A stretch of DNA of 64,000 nucleotides from Aeromicrobium sp. (GCA_015351705.1 JADIIM010000034.1:1-64000); one strand, 5' to 3'. Numbered from the stretch's first letter, positions 27,366 through 35,958 are shown. Notes: generated by a model from the sequence alone, not told the origin. Translations and numbers: made by a program.

Positions 27366-27397
27366 CCCCGTTCGCCGAGTGAGGCGAGCGGGGCTGT
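27366..27397 (+). terminator. terminator after tRNA-Ser(CGA)
   Basis: A 13-bp stem with one G-T wobble (AGCCCCGTTCGCC with GGCGAGCGGGGCT, six-nt loop) begins 17 nt after the tRNA and is followed by GTCGTCTTGTC. This is a good intrinsic terminator candidate. Confidence 0.75.
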
Positions 27398-27730
27398 CGT
27401 CTTGTCGACCACGACGAATCGTGTGTTCTCCTCATCAGGTCTGGCAGCAGAGGTCGTCGCCTCCGGCGATACCATCGGATCATGACCGAGCGGAGAGGTA
27501 GCTGTCCTGGCGCTCTACATACTGCTGGCACAGGGGCTCTCGTCCGTTTGCCTGACAGCCGAAGCGGCATCACACCTTCCTACACGGAAAGTGCGTGCGA
27601 TGCGCAGCCCCAGCGTGTGGAACTTCGCAAGCGCTTGCGTCAGGACAACGTGGGTCGGTCTGTTCCCAGCCGTCATGACGCTGGCAGCAGCACAACGGCC
27701 CGCTCCCGTTGTGATGGGGCGTACACCTGC
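27398..27730. other. low-coding stretch inside the tRNA-flanked segment
   Basis: About 330 nt with visibly lower GC than the surroundings. Short frames exist on both strands: an ATG-started minus-strand frame of 54 codons around 27500-27660, and a plus-strand hydrophobic frame that lacks a start codon at its N-terminal end. Neither has a convincing RBS or recognisable homology. It may be decayed coding DNA carried with the flanked lipoprotein gene. Confidence 0.5.
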
Positions 27731-28117
27731 CTATTCGCTGGAGCCAGTGTCCGCTGGCAGCACGACCTTGCCGTCGGCCACCACAGCAGCCCGCTGCGTC
27801 CCACTCGCATCCTTGAACTCAACCAGATACACGGTCTTGTAGGTCGAGAGATCGGACTCCATGCCGTTGCCCATCAGAATCATCGAAGCCATGATGCTGT
27901 GGCTCTCGCTCAGCTGGTCTCGCGGGATGTCCTTGACCTCTGTTGCCGACTCTCCCGTCGCATCGCTCCATGCTTTGAAGACATCCGTCCTGTACTGCTC
28001 CCTGTCGGCGTCCTCGCTTCTCTCCCAGTCATCCTTCGCCTGTTGGCATCCCGCAACCGAGACAACTGCCAACGATGCGATCAGCAGCACAAGGACCAAC
28101 CGGAATCTGGACAACAC
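27731..28117 (-). CDS. small lipoprotein of unknown function
   Basis: This encodes 128 residues from a GTG start with GAGGAG seven nt upstream. The signal LLIASLAVVSVAGCQQ has an AGC lipobox. The mature part is charged (KDDWERSEDADREQYRTDVF) and ends with a strand-rich segment (YKTVYLVEFKDASGTQRAAVV, VADGKVVLPADTGSSE). I do not recognise the family. Its base composition is lower in GC than neighbours and it lies between tRNA-Ser(CGA) and the partial tRNA copy, so recent acquisition is plausible. Confidence 0.8.
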   Translation of the reverse strand: MLSRFRLVLVLLIASLAVVSVAGCQQAKDDWERSEDADREQYRTDVFKAWSDATGESATEVKDIPRDQLSESHSIMASMILMGNGMESDLSTYKTVYLVEFKDASGTQRAAVVADGKVVLPADTGSSE

Positions 28118-28254
28118 GATCACACTCCTCGCATAGAGCGGCCAGAGCCGACACGCGTACTGCCAGTCTACACGGACTCCGGAACCATCGGCGTCAGGCA
28201 GACGGCGGGACTTTCTCCCGGGTAGCATCTTCTCGGCGCAAGCCGTTGCGGGTT

Positions 28255-28278
28255 CCCCGTCTCGAGGGTTCGAATCCC
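28255..28278 (+). repeat. att-like direct repeat, partial tRNA-Ser copy
   Basis: An exact 24-nt copy of 27313-27336 with a further GCGGGTT just upstream that also matches the tRNA. The T-stem is broken after the repeat (CCCCCGCCACTT) and no acceptor or anticodon arm is present, so this is a fragment, not a tRNA gene. Confidence 0.7.
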
Positions 28279-28299
28279 CCCGCCACTTGAGATGAAGAG

Positions 28300-28336
28300 G
28301 TGGCCCCGACAGCCCATCGCGGGAGGTCGGGGCCAC
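28300..28336. terminator. hairpin terminator downstream of nitroreductase-like gene
   Basis: An 11-bp perfect stem (GTGGCCCCGAC with GTCGGGGCCAC) and 15-nt loop lie 20 nt beyond the 3' end of the minus-strand gene ending at 28356. It probably terminates that gene. Confidence 0.65.
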
Positions 28337-28355
28337 GTGCGTCAGTGCCTCAGCC

Positions 28356-29150
28356 CTACGACCCGGGTACGAACCGGGCCACCTCGGCACCGTCTCCGAC
28401 CACCCATCTTCCGGTGACGCCTGCGTGCGCAGCGCCGAGCTCGGCGTGCAGCACCGCGATCCCGAAGTCGAGCGTGGCCGTCCAGTAGAGCTTCTCCGCT
28501 TTCGTGATGACCAGCGCATCGCCATCGATGCGCAGCCTCCAGGGTTGCCTGTTGCCGCCCGACGGGGCGAGGCGAACGGCGCTCGCGGCCTCACGCGCCC
28601 ACTCCGGCCAGCCCGCGTGCCCTGGAGCAATCGTGTCGAGCGGCAGCCGATGCCGGGCGCGGACCATCGCCCGCATGAGGCGCTCGCCCGAGCCGATGCG
28701 CTTCGCCGCATGGCCGAGTGCGGCGATTGCGTGGACACGCTCGCCATCGCGCAGGTCGGCGAGTCGGCCTGCGCGCTGTGCGTCGAAGGCGGCCGCTATC
28801 CAGACCGAGTCGAGACCGGCGGCCGTCGCCTGGAGCACCACGCCCTCGCCGACGTACCCGACCTCAAGGCCCGCGTCCTCCGGGCCGATGAACGCCGCGA
28901 GCGCCGGAGCCCCCTCGATCTTCCCGTAGCTGCCGACCAGGCCCGTGAAGACCTCCGGCGGCGCCTCGCGAACGAGGACGGCGCGTGCGTGGTCAGCGGA
29001 GGCGCTCAGGCGCTGAGAGGTCCACTCGAGCCGGTCGAGCACCTCGGGGGCGGGCCGCACGCCATCGAACCTGCGGCTCGAGATCCGCTGCGGTATCGCA
29101 TCGAACCACTCGGCGGCCAGGTCATCGGGAAGATCCATGTTCGTAAGCAC
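28356..29150 (-). CDS. nitroreductase-like FMN enzyme
   Basis: This encodes 264 residues. The pattern RISSRRFDGVRPAPEVLDRL at the N-terminus, EVGYVGEGVVLQATAAGLDSVWI in two helices, and APSGGNRQPWRL match the nitroreductase fold, in particular the group (TM1586-like) with two half-domains in one chain. Such enzymes reduce nitro or quinone substrates or have unknown redox roles, with FMN bound at the dimer interface. The GTG start at 29150 is chosen because AGGGAG lies six nt upstream; the internal ATG at 29138 lacks an RBS. Substrate unknown. Confidence 0.82.
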   Translation of the reverse strand: MLTNMDLPDDLAAEWFDAIPQRISSRRFDGVRPAPEVLDRLEWTSQRLSASADHARAVLVREAPPEVFTGLVGSYGKIEGAPALAAFIGPEDAGLEVGYVGEGVVLQATAAGLDSVWIAAAFDAQRAGRLADLRDGERVHAIAALGHAAKRIGSGERLMRAMVRARHRLPLDTIAPGHAGWPEWAREAASAVRLAPSGGNRQPWRLRIDGDALVITKAEKLYWTATLDFGIAVLHAELGAAHAGVTGRWVVGDGAEVARFVPGS

Positions 29151-29342
29151 CGCAGTCTCCCTGCCTTCAAGTCGTCGTGCGGACGCGCGCATCAAGAATG
29201 TACCTGATGCGGGCGCCGCGACCCACCACGTCACGAAGCGTCGGCTCTCGCAGCGGAGTCCCGGCCGTGACGGTAGACAGAGGCACGGTCCCCCCGTCAG
29301 ACTCGGGCGTGTCCACCTGCAACGCGGAGAGAGGCCCGCACG

Positions 29343-30266
29343 ATGCGATCCGAGGACTTACGGCGCTACGTCAGGAACACCGAGAAGACGGTCGTGCCGA
29401 GCACGGTGGCGATGCGTGTCCAGGGCATGGGCGTTCTGCGCAAGCTGCCGCGCTGGCTCCAGAACCGCATCGTCGAGTATGGGTCCCGCACCGATCCGTA
29501 CATGAGCTTCATCGTCGAGCCGTACGCGGTCTTCCTTGCCTTCGAGGTCACCGATCCAGGCGCGGCCGAGCAACTCCTGCCGCCCGGCTACCGCTTGCAT
29601 CCCTCGGCGATGTTCGAGGGCACGCCCGCGCGGCCGTGCGCGATCGTGAGCGCGTTCAACGTGCACACCAACGTGTTCTGGGGCAGCCGGGTCGAGTTCT
29701 ACCTGATGGCCGAGAACGCAGAGACCGGCCTCCTCTCGTGGATCATCGAGGAGTACGAGAGCAACGCCCCGAGCTACGATCCGGCAAGCGGCTTCGCACT
29801 GCCGAGCACGTCGCATTCCGTGGTCTCCACCTCGTATCGTGGTGAGGTCATCGTGGAGATGTCGAGCGAGCGGTCCGGCAACGGCCTCTCACTCGTCGCG
29901 GACATCACGCGCGGCGTGCGCACCCCGCTTGACCAGCGCGTGTGGGTGGAGGGCAACCTCTCGGTGGACTACGGCAGCGACCTGCAGAAGTCCACCAAGC
30001 CCTTCGGCCTCATCTTCGATCCGGGCGAGATGGCCGAGGCGCTCAAGCTGCCGCTCGAGGACATCGCGCTGTGCGCCAACAGCTTCGGGCGCGGCATGCT
30101 CGACCCGAAGCCGTTTGAGGCGGCGGTCTTCCCGTACGCGCAGCACTTCGTCACAACCACGTACCCGACGGCGACCTCGATGCGCACCGCCGAGGACCTT
30201 GAGCGCGCAGTGAGCGAGATGAACGACAGGCTCGGGGCAGCTGGTGAGGGTGCGTGCGACGCGTGA
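29343..30266 (+). CDS. conserved protein, possibly acetoacetate decarboxylase-like fold
   Basis: This encodes 307 residues, soluble, with no signal peptide. A segment FLAFEVTDPGAAEQLLPPGYRL followed by AIVSAFNVHTNVFW recalls acetoacetate decarboxylase-like proteins, but I cannot point to the Schiff-base lysine, so the assignment is weak. GAGAGAGG precedes the ATG by about eight nt. The stop overlaps the start region of the following SGNH hydrolase, so the two genes are coupled. Function unknown. Confidence 0.8.
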   Translation: MRSEDLRRYVRNTEKTVVPSTVAMRVQGMGVLRKLPRWLQNRIVEYGSRTDPYMSFIVEPYAVFLAFEVTDPGAAEQLLPPGYRLHPSAMFEGTPARPCAIVSAFNVHTNVFWGSRVEFYLMAENAETGLLSWIIEEYESNAPSYDPASGFALPSTSHSVVSTSYRGEVIVEMSSERSGNGLSLVADITRGVRTPLDQRVWVEGNLSVDYGSDLQKSTKPFGLIFDPGEMAEALKLPLEDIALCANSFGRGMLDPKPFEAAVFPYAQHFVTTTYPTATSMRTAEDLERAVSEMNDRLGAAGEGACDA

Positions 30267-30883
30267 AGGTCGCCTGCGTCGGTGACAGCATCACGCGCGG
30301 GACGTTCGTGCTGCACCGGAGGCGCAACGCCTATCCCGCGCAGCTTCAGGCGATGCTCGGGGACGGCTTCTCCGTGGGCGACTTCGGCGTGAACGGCCAC
30401 GCGGCGCAGCGGACAGCCGACCGTCCGTACTGGACCAGCGAGGCCTTCGCCGAGAGCACGGCCTTCGAGCCGGACATCGTGCTCATCATGCTCGGCACGA
30501 ACGACTCCCGGGGCGACAACTGGAAAGGCCTGAGTGCGTTCGCCGACGACTACCGGGACCTGGCGTTGCACTACCGATCGCTGGCGTCGCGTCCAGCTGT
30601 ATGGCTGCTGACGCCCCCCGCGCTGTTCCGGCTTGGTCAGAGCGCGAAGGTCCGCTACGGCATGGACGAGCAGGCGCTGGCAGAGATGTGCGGTGCGATC
30701 GCGGACATCGCGCGCGACCTTGGCTGCGGTCTCATCGACATCAACACCGTGACCGCTCAGCATCCCGAGGCGTTCCGGTTCGACGGGGTGCATCCCGGCG
30801 CGTCAGGTGCGCTGCTGATCGCCCGAACCGTGTACCACGCGCTCAGTGTTGGCACGGACATTGCCGTTCCTCGCACACGATGA
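30254..30883 (+). CDS. SGNH/GDSL hydrolase
   Basis: This encodes 209 residues. Catalytic blocks are GDSITRG (Ser12, block I), FGVNGHAAQ (block II Gly), IMLGTNDSR (block III Asn) and DGVHPGASG (block V Asp/His). It is an esterase/lipase-type hydrolase of the cytoplasm (no signal peptide seen). The GTG at 30254 follows GAGGG closely and overlaps the preceding stop by 13 nt; a second GTG at 30263 is an alternative. Substrate unknown. Confidence 0.9.
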   Translation: MRRVKVACVGDSITRGTFVLHRRRNAYPAQLQAMLGDGFSVGDFGVNGHAAQRTADRPYWTSEAFAESTAFEPDIVLIMLGTNDSRGDNWKGLSAFADDYRDLALHYRSLASRPAVWLLTPPALFRLGQSAKVRYGMDEQALAEMCGAIADIARDLGCGLIDINTVTAQHPEAFRFDGVHPGASGALLIARTVYHALSVGTDIAVPRTR

Positions 30884-30929
30884 TGGAACACACGCATGCC
30901 GGTGAGTGCCGGCGAAAGGGGAGTCTCAG

Positions 30930-31619
30930 ATGTTCTTCGGCCCGCAGGGTTGGCTTATCTTCATCGTCGCGATCGTGCTCGGCATGGCGACCCAGGGGTA
31001 TGTGAACAGCGCGTATCGGAAGAACAGCCGAGTGGCGTTGCCGTCGGGCCTGAGCGGTGCTCAGGTAGCGCGCCGGATGCTGGACTCGCAGGGACTCCAG
31101 CACGTGCGCATCGAGATGGTGCCCGGGACGCTCACCGACCATTACGATCCGCGCGCCGATGTGCTCCGGCTCTCGACCGATGTGCACAACGGTGTCCATA
31201 TCGCCGCTGCTGGTGTGGCGGCGCACGAGGCGGGTCACGCGGCCCAGCACGCCGCCGGGTATCTGCCCGGGCGCCTGCGGATGTCGCTCGTGCCGGTGGC
31301 CAACATCGGCTCGCAGGGCGGGCCGCTGCTCGTGATGCTCGGGCTGCTCCTCGGCTACGGCACTGGGTTCTCGTCACTGTTCATCGACCTCGGCATCGCC
31401 CTGTTCGCGGCGGCCGTGCTCTTCCAGGTGGTGACGCTGCCGGTGGAGTTCGACGCGTCCCGCCGGGCGCTCGCGGCACTCACGACCACCGGTGCCGTGT
31501 TCCCGGGCCAGGAGTCCGGCGCGCGAAGCGTGCTCACCGCGGCTGCGCTCACCTACGTGGCGTCCGCGCTCATCTCGGTGCTCTATCTGCTGCAGTTCAT
31601 CGGCCTCAGGCGGGACTAG
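30930..31619 (+). CDS. zinc metallopeptidase, YugP type
   Basis: This encodes 229 residues with an N-terminal membrane helix, the HEAGHAAQHA zinc motif (HExxH) after ADVLRLSTDVHNG, and two or three further membrane segments, ending LYLLQFIGLRRD. This is the Zn_peptidase_2 (DUF/YugP) pattern, a membrane protease of unknown substrate. The third ligand is probably the Glu in LPVEFDAS. GGGGAG lies seven nt before the ATG at 30930. Confidence 0.92.
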   Translation: MFFGPQGWLIFIVAIVLGMATQGYVNSAYRKNSRVALPSGLSGAQVARRMLDSQGLQHVRIEMVPGTLTDHYDPRADVLRLSTDVHNGVHIAAAGVAAHEAGHAAQHAAGYLPGRLRMSLVPVANIGSQGGPLLVMLGLLLGYGTGFSSLFIDLGIALFAAAVLFQVVTLPVEFDASRRALAALTTTGAVFPGQESGARSVLTAAALTYVASALISVLYLLQFIGLRRD

Positions 31620-31729
31620 GACGGCACAGCCTGGTGTGCGTCTAACGCGGGGGCGAACCGCAGCGCAGGTGGACCGGTGAATCACACAAGTGGTTGCGTC
31701 TTGGACGTCAAGGTACTACTGTTGCCCCC

Positions 31730-31823
31730 TCGAAGGGGAGTAGCCCGTGCGGTGTTCACCGCGCAGCGCGTTCGTCATCACGGACCTTGGTCCCGGGCGC
31801 GCTCTCGGCGGCGAGACCTTCGA
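31730..31823 (+). ncRNA. yybP-ykoY (Mn2+) riboswitch
   Basis: The hallmark GGGGAGTAGC is at 31735-31744 and the 3' GCGAGACCTTCGA is at 31811-31823. The closing helix P1 pairs TCGAAGG (31730-31736) perfectly with CCTTCGA (31817-31823), and internal GC helices fill the middle. These are the conserved parts of the manganese-sensing yybP-ykoY family. It lies 70 nt upstream of a CaCA-type cation exchanger, a known target class, suggesting Mn2+-induced expression of an exporter. Confidence 0.88.
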
Positions 31824-31893
31824 CACCCACCGCCCGGTCGAGCGAATCGATCAGGCGCGAACCGGTCATGGTGTCGAAGGGAAGCGTGACTCG

Positions 31894-32841
31894 ATGGTGA
31901 TGTATCTGTCGGCGGCCGCCGGTCTCGTCCTGCTGTTCGGCGGCGGCGAGTTCCTTGTCCGCGGAGCGGTCTTGGTCTCGCGGCGCCTGGGCCTCTCTCC
32001 ACTCTTGATCGGCATGACCGTGGTCGCGTGGTGCACCTCGGCGCCGGAGCTGGTCGTCAGCCTCGGGGCGGCGCTCGAGGGTCGGTCGGACATCGCCGTC
32101 GGCAACGTGGTGGGAAGCAACATCTTCAACATCCTCGGGGTGTTGGGCGCGGCTGCCCTCATCACGCCCATCGTGGTCGATCCGAGGGCGATGAGACGCG
32201 ACACGGTGGTCATGATCGTGTCTGCCGCGGCGCTGGTCTTCGTCGCCGCCACCGGCGAGATCACCCGCGTCCCCGCCGCGGCACTGCTGATCGCGCTTCT
32301 GGCTTACGTCGTCATCTCGTATCGCTCCGAGGCTCGTCGGCCCTCGCTGCCGTCGGCGACGTTGCACGAGAACGAGTCCGCCGAGATCGAGGTCAGCGGC
32401 TCGGTGATCTCAGGCGTCGCCTACCTGCTCGGCGGTCTGGCCGCACTCGTGATCGGGTCGCGGCTGCTGGTCGTCGGAGCCTCCGACATCGCGCGCACGT
32501 TCGGCGTGTCCGAGGCTGTGATCGGTCTCAGCCTGGTCGCCGTGGGCACGTCGCTCCCGGAGCTCGCGACGAGCATCATCGCTGCGCTGCGCAAGCACGC
32601 GGACGTCGCAGTGGGCAACGTGGTGGGCAGCAACATCTTCAACATCCTCGGCATCCTCGGTGTCACCGCGCTCGTGAAGCCGATCGGCATCGCCGAGCAG
32701 ATCGCCTCGGTGGATGTCTGGATCATGCTCGCCGCGTCGCTCGCGCTCGTGCCGATGCTCCTGTGGCGTGGGCGGCTCGGCCGATCGACGGGCGGCATGC
32801 TGCTGCTCGGGTACGCCGCCTACCTGGCCGTACTGTTCTGA
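31894..32841 (+). CDS. CaCA-family calcium/cation exchanger (YrbG-like)
   Basis: This encodes 315 residues. Two homologous halves each carry the alpha-repeat motif: APELVVSLGAAL with GNVVGSNIFNILGVLG, and LPELATSIIAAL with GNVVGSNIFNILGILG. About ten membrane helices are expected, with a hydrophilic loop (RSEARRPSLPSATLHENES) between halves. The family exports Ca2+ or related cations against Na+ or H+. The Mn2+ riboswitch upstream argues that Mn2+ is a physiological substrate here. The ATG at 31894 is used; ATG 31900 is an alternative. Confidence 0.93.
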   Translation: MVMYLSAAAGLVLLFGGGEFLVRGAVLVSRRLGLSPLLIGMTVVAWCTSAPELVVSLGAALEGRSDIAVGNVVGSNIFNILGVLGAAALITPIVVDPRAMRRDTVVMIVSAAALVFVAATGEITRVPAAALLIALLAYVVISYRSEARRPSLPSATLHENESAEIEVSGSVISGVAYLLGGLAALVIGSRLLVVGASDIARTFGVSEAVIGLSLVAVGTSLPELATSIIAALRKHADVAVGNVVGSNIFNILGILGVTALVKPIGIAEQIASVDVWIMLAASLALVPMLLWRGRLGRSTGGMLLLGYAAYLAVLF

Positions 32842-32941
32842 GCACGCACGGGTTCGCGCTCCCTGTGTTGTTCGGGTAGGCTCAGGATACCGGGTCAGGC
32901 CACGGCGTTGGGTGGCAGAGGGCAGACGTCTGGGGGAGCGG

Positions 32942-33904
32942 ATGAGGATCGTCAAGGTCATCGGAGGGGTTCTTCTCGGCCTCGTCGTTCTGGTGGTGAT
33001 CGGCGTGACGGTGCTGGCGTTCTATCACCGTCAGCAGCTACGCGAAGAGGCTGAGGAGTACCCGCCGCCGGGCCGGATCGTCGACGTCGACGGCCAGGGG
33101 CTTCACGTTTACGCCGAGGGTGATGGCGAGCAGACCCTCGTGTTCATGGCGGGTCACGGGACGAGCTGCCCCTCGCTCGACTTCAAGCCGCTGTGGAGCC
33201 GGGTGGTGGATGAGTACCGGATCGTGGTGGTCGAAAAGGCGGGCTATGGATGGAGCGAGGCCTCCGGAAGCCCCAGGGACCTCGACACCATCCTGGACGA
33301 GACGCGGCAGGCCCTCGACTCGGCAGGGGAGACCGGGCCGTTCGTGCTGGTCCCGCACTCGATGTCCGGGCTGGAGGCCGTCTACTGGGCTCAGAAGTAC
33401 CCCGAGGAGGTCGTCGCGATCATCGGGCTGGACCCGCTGACCCCGGCGGCCGTCGCGGCCCTTCCCGAGCCGTCCATGGCCGAGTTGAACGTGACGCACT
33501 TCGTCTCGCGGATCGGGCTCTCCCGGCTGATGCCCGAGGAGGACCTCGGCACGGTCATCCCACTTCTGGCGCTCGATGAGCTTGACGATGCTGAGCGGCG
33601 GCAGTACGTGGCGGTGTTCTTCCGGAGTGCCGTGACCACGCCGATGCTCGACGAGGTCCGGCATCTCAACACGAACGCACAACTGGTCGCAGAGCGTGAG
33701 GTCCCTGCGGGCACCCCGACGTACTTCTTCACTTCGAGCGAGCAGGAGGCGGTGGCTCCGGGGTGGCTGGACGCGCTCACGGGCTACCTCGGGCAGGCGA
33801 AGACCGGGAGGCATCTCCACCTTGAGACGGGCCACTACGTCCACTACGAGGAGGCGGACGTGATCGCCGGGGAGATCAAGGCCTTCCTGCGCGACATCGA
33901 CTAG
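32942..33904 (+). CDS. membrane-anchored alpha/beta hydrolase
   Basis: This encodes 320 residues. One N-terminal membrane helix (VIGGVLLGLVVLVVIGVTVLAF) is followed by an alpha/beta-hydrolase domain. The oxyanion region is MAGHGTSCPSLDF, the nucleophile elbow reads VPHSMSG (serine with Pro in place of the usual Gly before His) and the catalytic His is in ETGHYVHYE. It probably acts outside the membrane on an ester or small lipid. GGGGGAG stands six nt before the ATG. Substrate unknown. Confidence 0.9.
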   Translation: MRIVKVIGGVLLGLVVLVVIGVTVLAFYHRQQLREEAEEYPPPGRIVDVDGQGLHVYAEGDGEQTLVFMAGHGTSCPSLDFKPLWSRVVDEYRIVVVEKAGYGWSEASGSPRDLDTILDETRQALDSAGETGPFVLVPHSMSGLEAVYWAQKYPEEVVAIIGLDPLTPAAVAALPEPSMAELNVTHFVSRIGLSRLMPEEDLGTVIPLLALDELDDAERRQYVAVFFRSAVTTPMLDEVRHLNTNAQLVAEREVPAGTPTYFFTSSEQEAVAPGWLDALTGYLGQAKTGRHLHLETGHYVHYEEADVIAGEIKAFLRDID

Positions 33905-33965
33905 ACAGAGGCAGGCCCGACCCGTACACGAGGTGCATGCCCGCATCCGATCAACAGATGCCAGG

Positions 33966-33985
33966 GGCCGCGCGGTGCCGCGGCC
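33966..33985 (+). terminator. GC hairpin before GNAT gene
   Basis: GGCCGCG and CGCGGCC form a seven-bp stem with a six-nt loop, 61 nt after the hydrolase stop and 26 nt before the GNAT start. Terminator or leader structure; no T tract. Confidence 0.4.
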
Positions 33986-34011
33986 TGCATGACGACCATG
34001 AAGGTGTACCC

Positions 34012-34611
34012 ATGGAGATCACGATCGAGCGGTTCGATCCCGCGCGTCACGACGTCCAGGATGTCGCCCGGCTCATCTACCAGGCCGACCCCTCGCTGAT
34101 GCGGTTCGTGTTCGGTGATGAGGAGACCGCCGTGCCCACGATCGCACGGCTGGTGGGCATGGAGCACAACGACTACGCGGGCCGGCGCGTGCTGTGCGCG
34201 TGTGCTGGAAGTCGCGTCGTGGGCGTCCTCGCCGGTCTGACCGGGGCGGAGCGCGAGGCGTCGCAGAAGGCGGCCGGCGCCGAGTGGGGCCGGGCGCTCG
34301 GCGCACGGGGGATGCTCCGGGCGCTGCGATGGGGCCCGAAGCTCGAGAGCACGGCCACGCGCGAGGTGGCTCCGGAGGAGTACTACATCTCCGCGCTCAC
34401 GGTGGACGAGTCGTGCCGTGGGCAGGGGGTGGGCTCGCTCCTGCTCGCCGAGGTCTTCCGCGACCACCCCGTGGTGGTCACCGACGTGAACATCACCAAG
34501 GACGACGCGATCCGCTTCTACGAGCGCCACGGCTTCACGCTCGGCGAGAAGATGACCTTCACCCACAAAGGCGCCGAGCTCGGCAACTACCAGATACGGC
34601 GACAGGGGTAG
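34012..34611 (+). CDS. GNAT-family N-acetyltransferase
   Basis: This encodes 199 residues. The acetyl-CoA binding motif A is ISALTVDESCRGQGVGSLLL and motif B includes DDAIRFYERHGFTLGEKM. The N-terminal half is an acceptor-binding region with LIYQADPSLMRFVFG. The start at 34012 follows AAGGTG and gives the natural beginning EITIERFDP. It is a cytoplasmic acetyltransferase of unknown substrate, convergent with the MFS gene 24 nt downstream. Confidence 0.9.
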   Translation: MEITIERFDPARHDVQDVARLIYQADPSLMRFVFGDEETAVPTIARLVGMEHNDYAGRRVLCACAGSRVVGVLAGLTGAEREASQKAAGAEWGRALGARGMLRALRWGPKLESTATREVAPEEYYISALTVDESCRGQGVGSLLLAEVFRDHPVVVTDVNITKDDAIRFYERHGFTLGEKMTFTHKGAELGNYQIRRQG

Positions 34612-34635
34612 GGCCCCGATCGGCGTGAGCCCGGC

Positions 34636-35958
34636 TCAGCGCTCGTCGGACTCCGGCGGCGGCACCGGCATGCGCGGGTCGGGTGCCGATGACACGTGCG
34701 GCGCGATGTCGAGCTCGGCGGCGTAGCGCCCGGGCTCGTCGAACAGCCGGAGCGCCTTCATCGGCACGGTGGCGGTTGCCGCGACCAGGATCAGCACGCC
34801 GAGCGCGGTGAAGGTCGCCTCGGCGCCGAACCGCTCGATGGCAAGCCCCGCTCCCATGTAGCCGAGCGGCCCTGCCGCGTAGTACGAGGCCATCAGCACA
34901 CCGAGTACGCGTCCACGACGCGCGGGATCGGTTCGCGTCTGCATCGCGAGGTTGATGAGCGGGTCCACGGGGCCCCAGAAGAGCCCGGCGAGCGCGGCGG
35001 CGCCCACGAGGAGCGCGTAGGTGGGCGCGAGCGCCATCGCGAGTATCGAGACCGAGGCGAGCACGACCGCTCCCGCGAAGACCGGGTAGCGCCGGACGCG
35101 GGGGCCGATCGCCGCGTAGGCAAGCGCGCCCACCAGTCCGCCGGCCGAGAGCGCGGTCAACACGAGCCCGAGTGCGGCAGGGCGGCCCTGCTGCTGGAAG
35201 ATGTAGGGGAGGACCACGCCCTCGATGGGCAGGTAGACCGCGACGATAAGCATGCTGATCAGCGTGGTCATGCGCAGCAGCGGGTCGCGCCACACGAGGC
35301 GGACGCCCTCGGCCGAGCCGGTGAGCACCGTCTTCGGGCGGTCTGCACGCTCGGGCGAGCCCACGCCCGGGGCCCGGATGAACATGACGGCGGCGCCCGA
35401 GAACACGAACCCCACGGCGGTGGCCCACAGGGTGGTCACCGGTCCGATCGTGGCGATCAGCACACCGCCGACGGCCGGGCCGATGAGGTAAGACACGCCC
35501 CAGGTGGCCTCGTGGATCGCGTTCGTCCTCGGCAGCGGCCAGCGCGCCTCCCTGCCGAGCTCGGGGATCATCGCCTCGCGCGCGGTGGCGCCGGCCGGGT
35601 CGAAGACCGCGCCAAGCACCACGAGCGCCAGGATGAGCGTCATGTCCAGGCCGAGCCAGCGGTCCACGAGCGGGATCGCCGCCACCGAGAGCGCCGAGCA
35701 GGCGTCGGAGAACACGGCCGTCCGCTTGCGGCCCAGGGTGTCCACGATCGATCCGGAGAAGAGCGCGGAGATCAGCAGCGGTATCGCGGTAGCGGCTCCT
35801 ACGAGCCCTGCCGAGGTCGCCAGGCCCGTGCGCTCGAGCACGAGCCACGGGATGGTGACCACCGCGATGCCGTTGCCGATCCCCGAGACGAGCACCGCGC
35901 TCTCCAGCAGCGCGAGCGGTCCGAGGCGGCGGGGCGCGTTTGGCGCCTCGCCTGTCAC
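34636..35958 (-). CDS. MFS transporter, likely drug or metabolite exporter
   Basis: This encodes 440 residues with about 12 membrane helices. The MFS loop motif SGSIVDTLGRKRTAVFSD (motif A) and PAGATAREAMIPELG are typical of the MFS_3/enterobactin-exporter-like group. It ends with a long hydrophilic tail (PDPRMPVPPPESDER). The GTG start at 35958 overlaps the stop of a 53-residue gene by one base (TAGTG), and has only a weak RBS of its own, so its translation probably depends on the small gene. Substrate unknown. Confidence 0.9.
   Translation of the reverse strand: MTGEAPNAPRRLGPLALLESAVLVSGIGNGIAVVTIPWLVLERTGLATSAGLVGAATAIPLLISALFSGSIVDTLGRKRTAVFSDACSALSVAAIPLVDRWLGLDMTLILALVVLGAVFDPAGATAREAMIPELGREARWPLPRTNAIHEATWGVSYLIGPAVGGVLIATIGPVTTLWATAVGFVFSGAAVMFIRAPGVGSPERADRPKTVLTGSAEGVRLVWRDPLLRMTTLISMLIVAVYLPIEGVVLPYIFQQQGRPAALGLVLTALSAGGLVGALAYAAIGPRVRRYPVFAGAVVLASVSILAMALAPTYALLVGAAALAGLFWGPVDPLINLAMQTRTDPARRGRVLGVLMASYYAAGPLGYMGAGLAIERFGAEATFTALGVLILVAATATVPMKALRLFDEPGRYAAELDIAPHVSSAPDPRMPVPPPESDER

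Noticed and set aside
28251-28290. A fifth tRNA-Ser gene downstream of the lipoprotein
   Set aside because: Only the variable-arm/T-arm part is present. There is no acceptor, D or anticodon arm, and the T-stem is broken.
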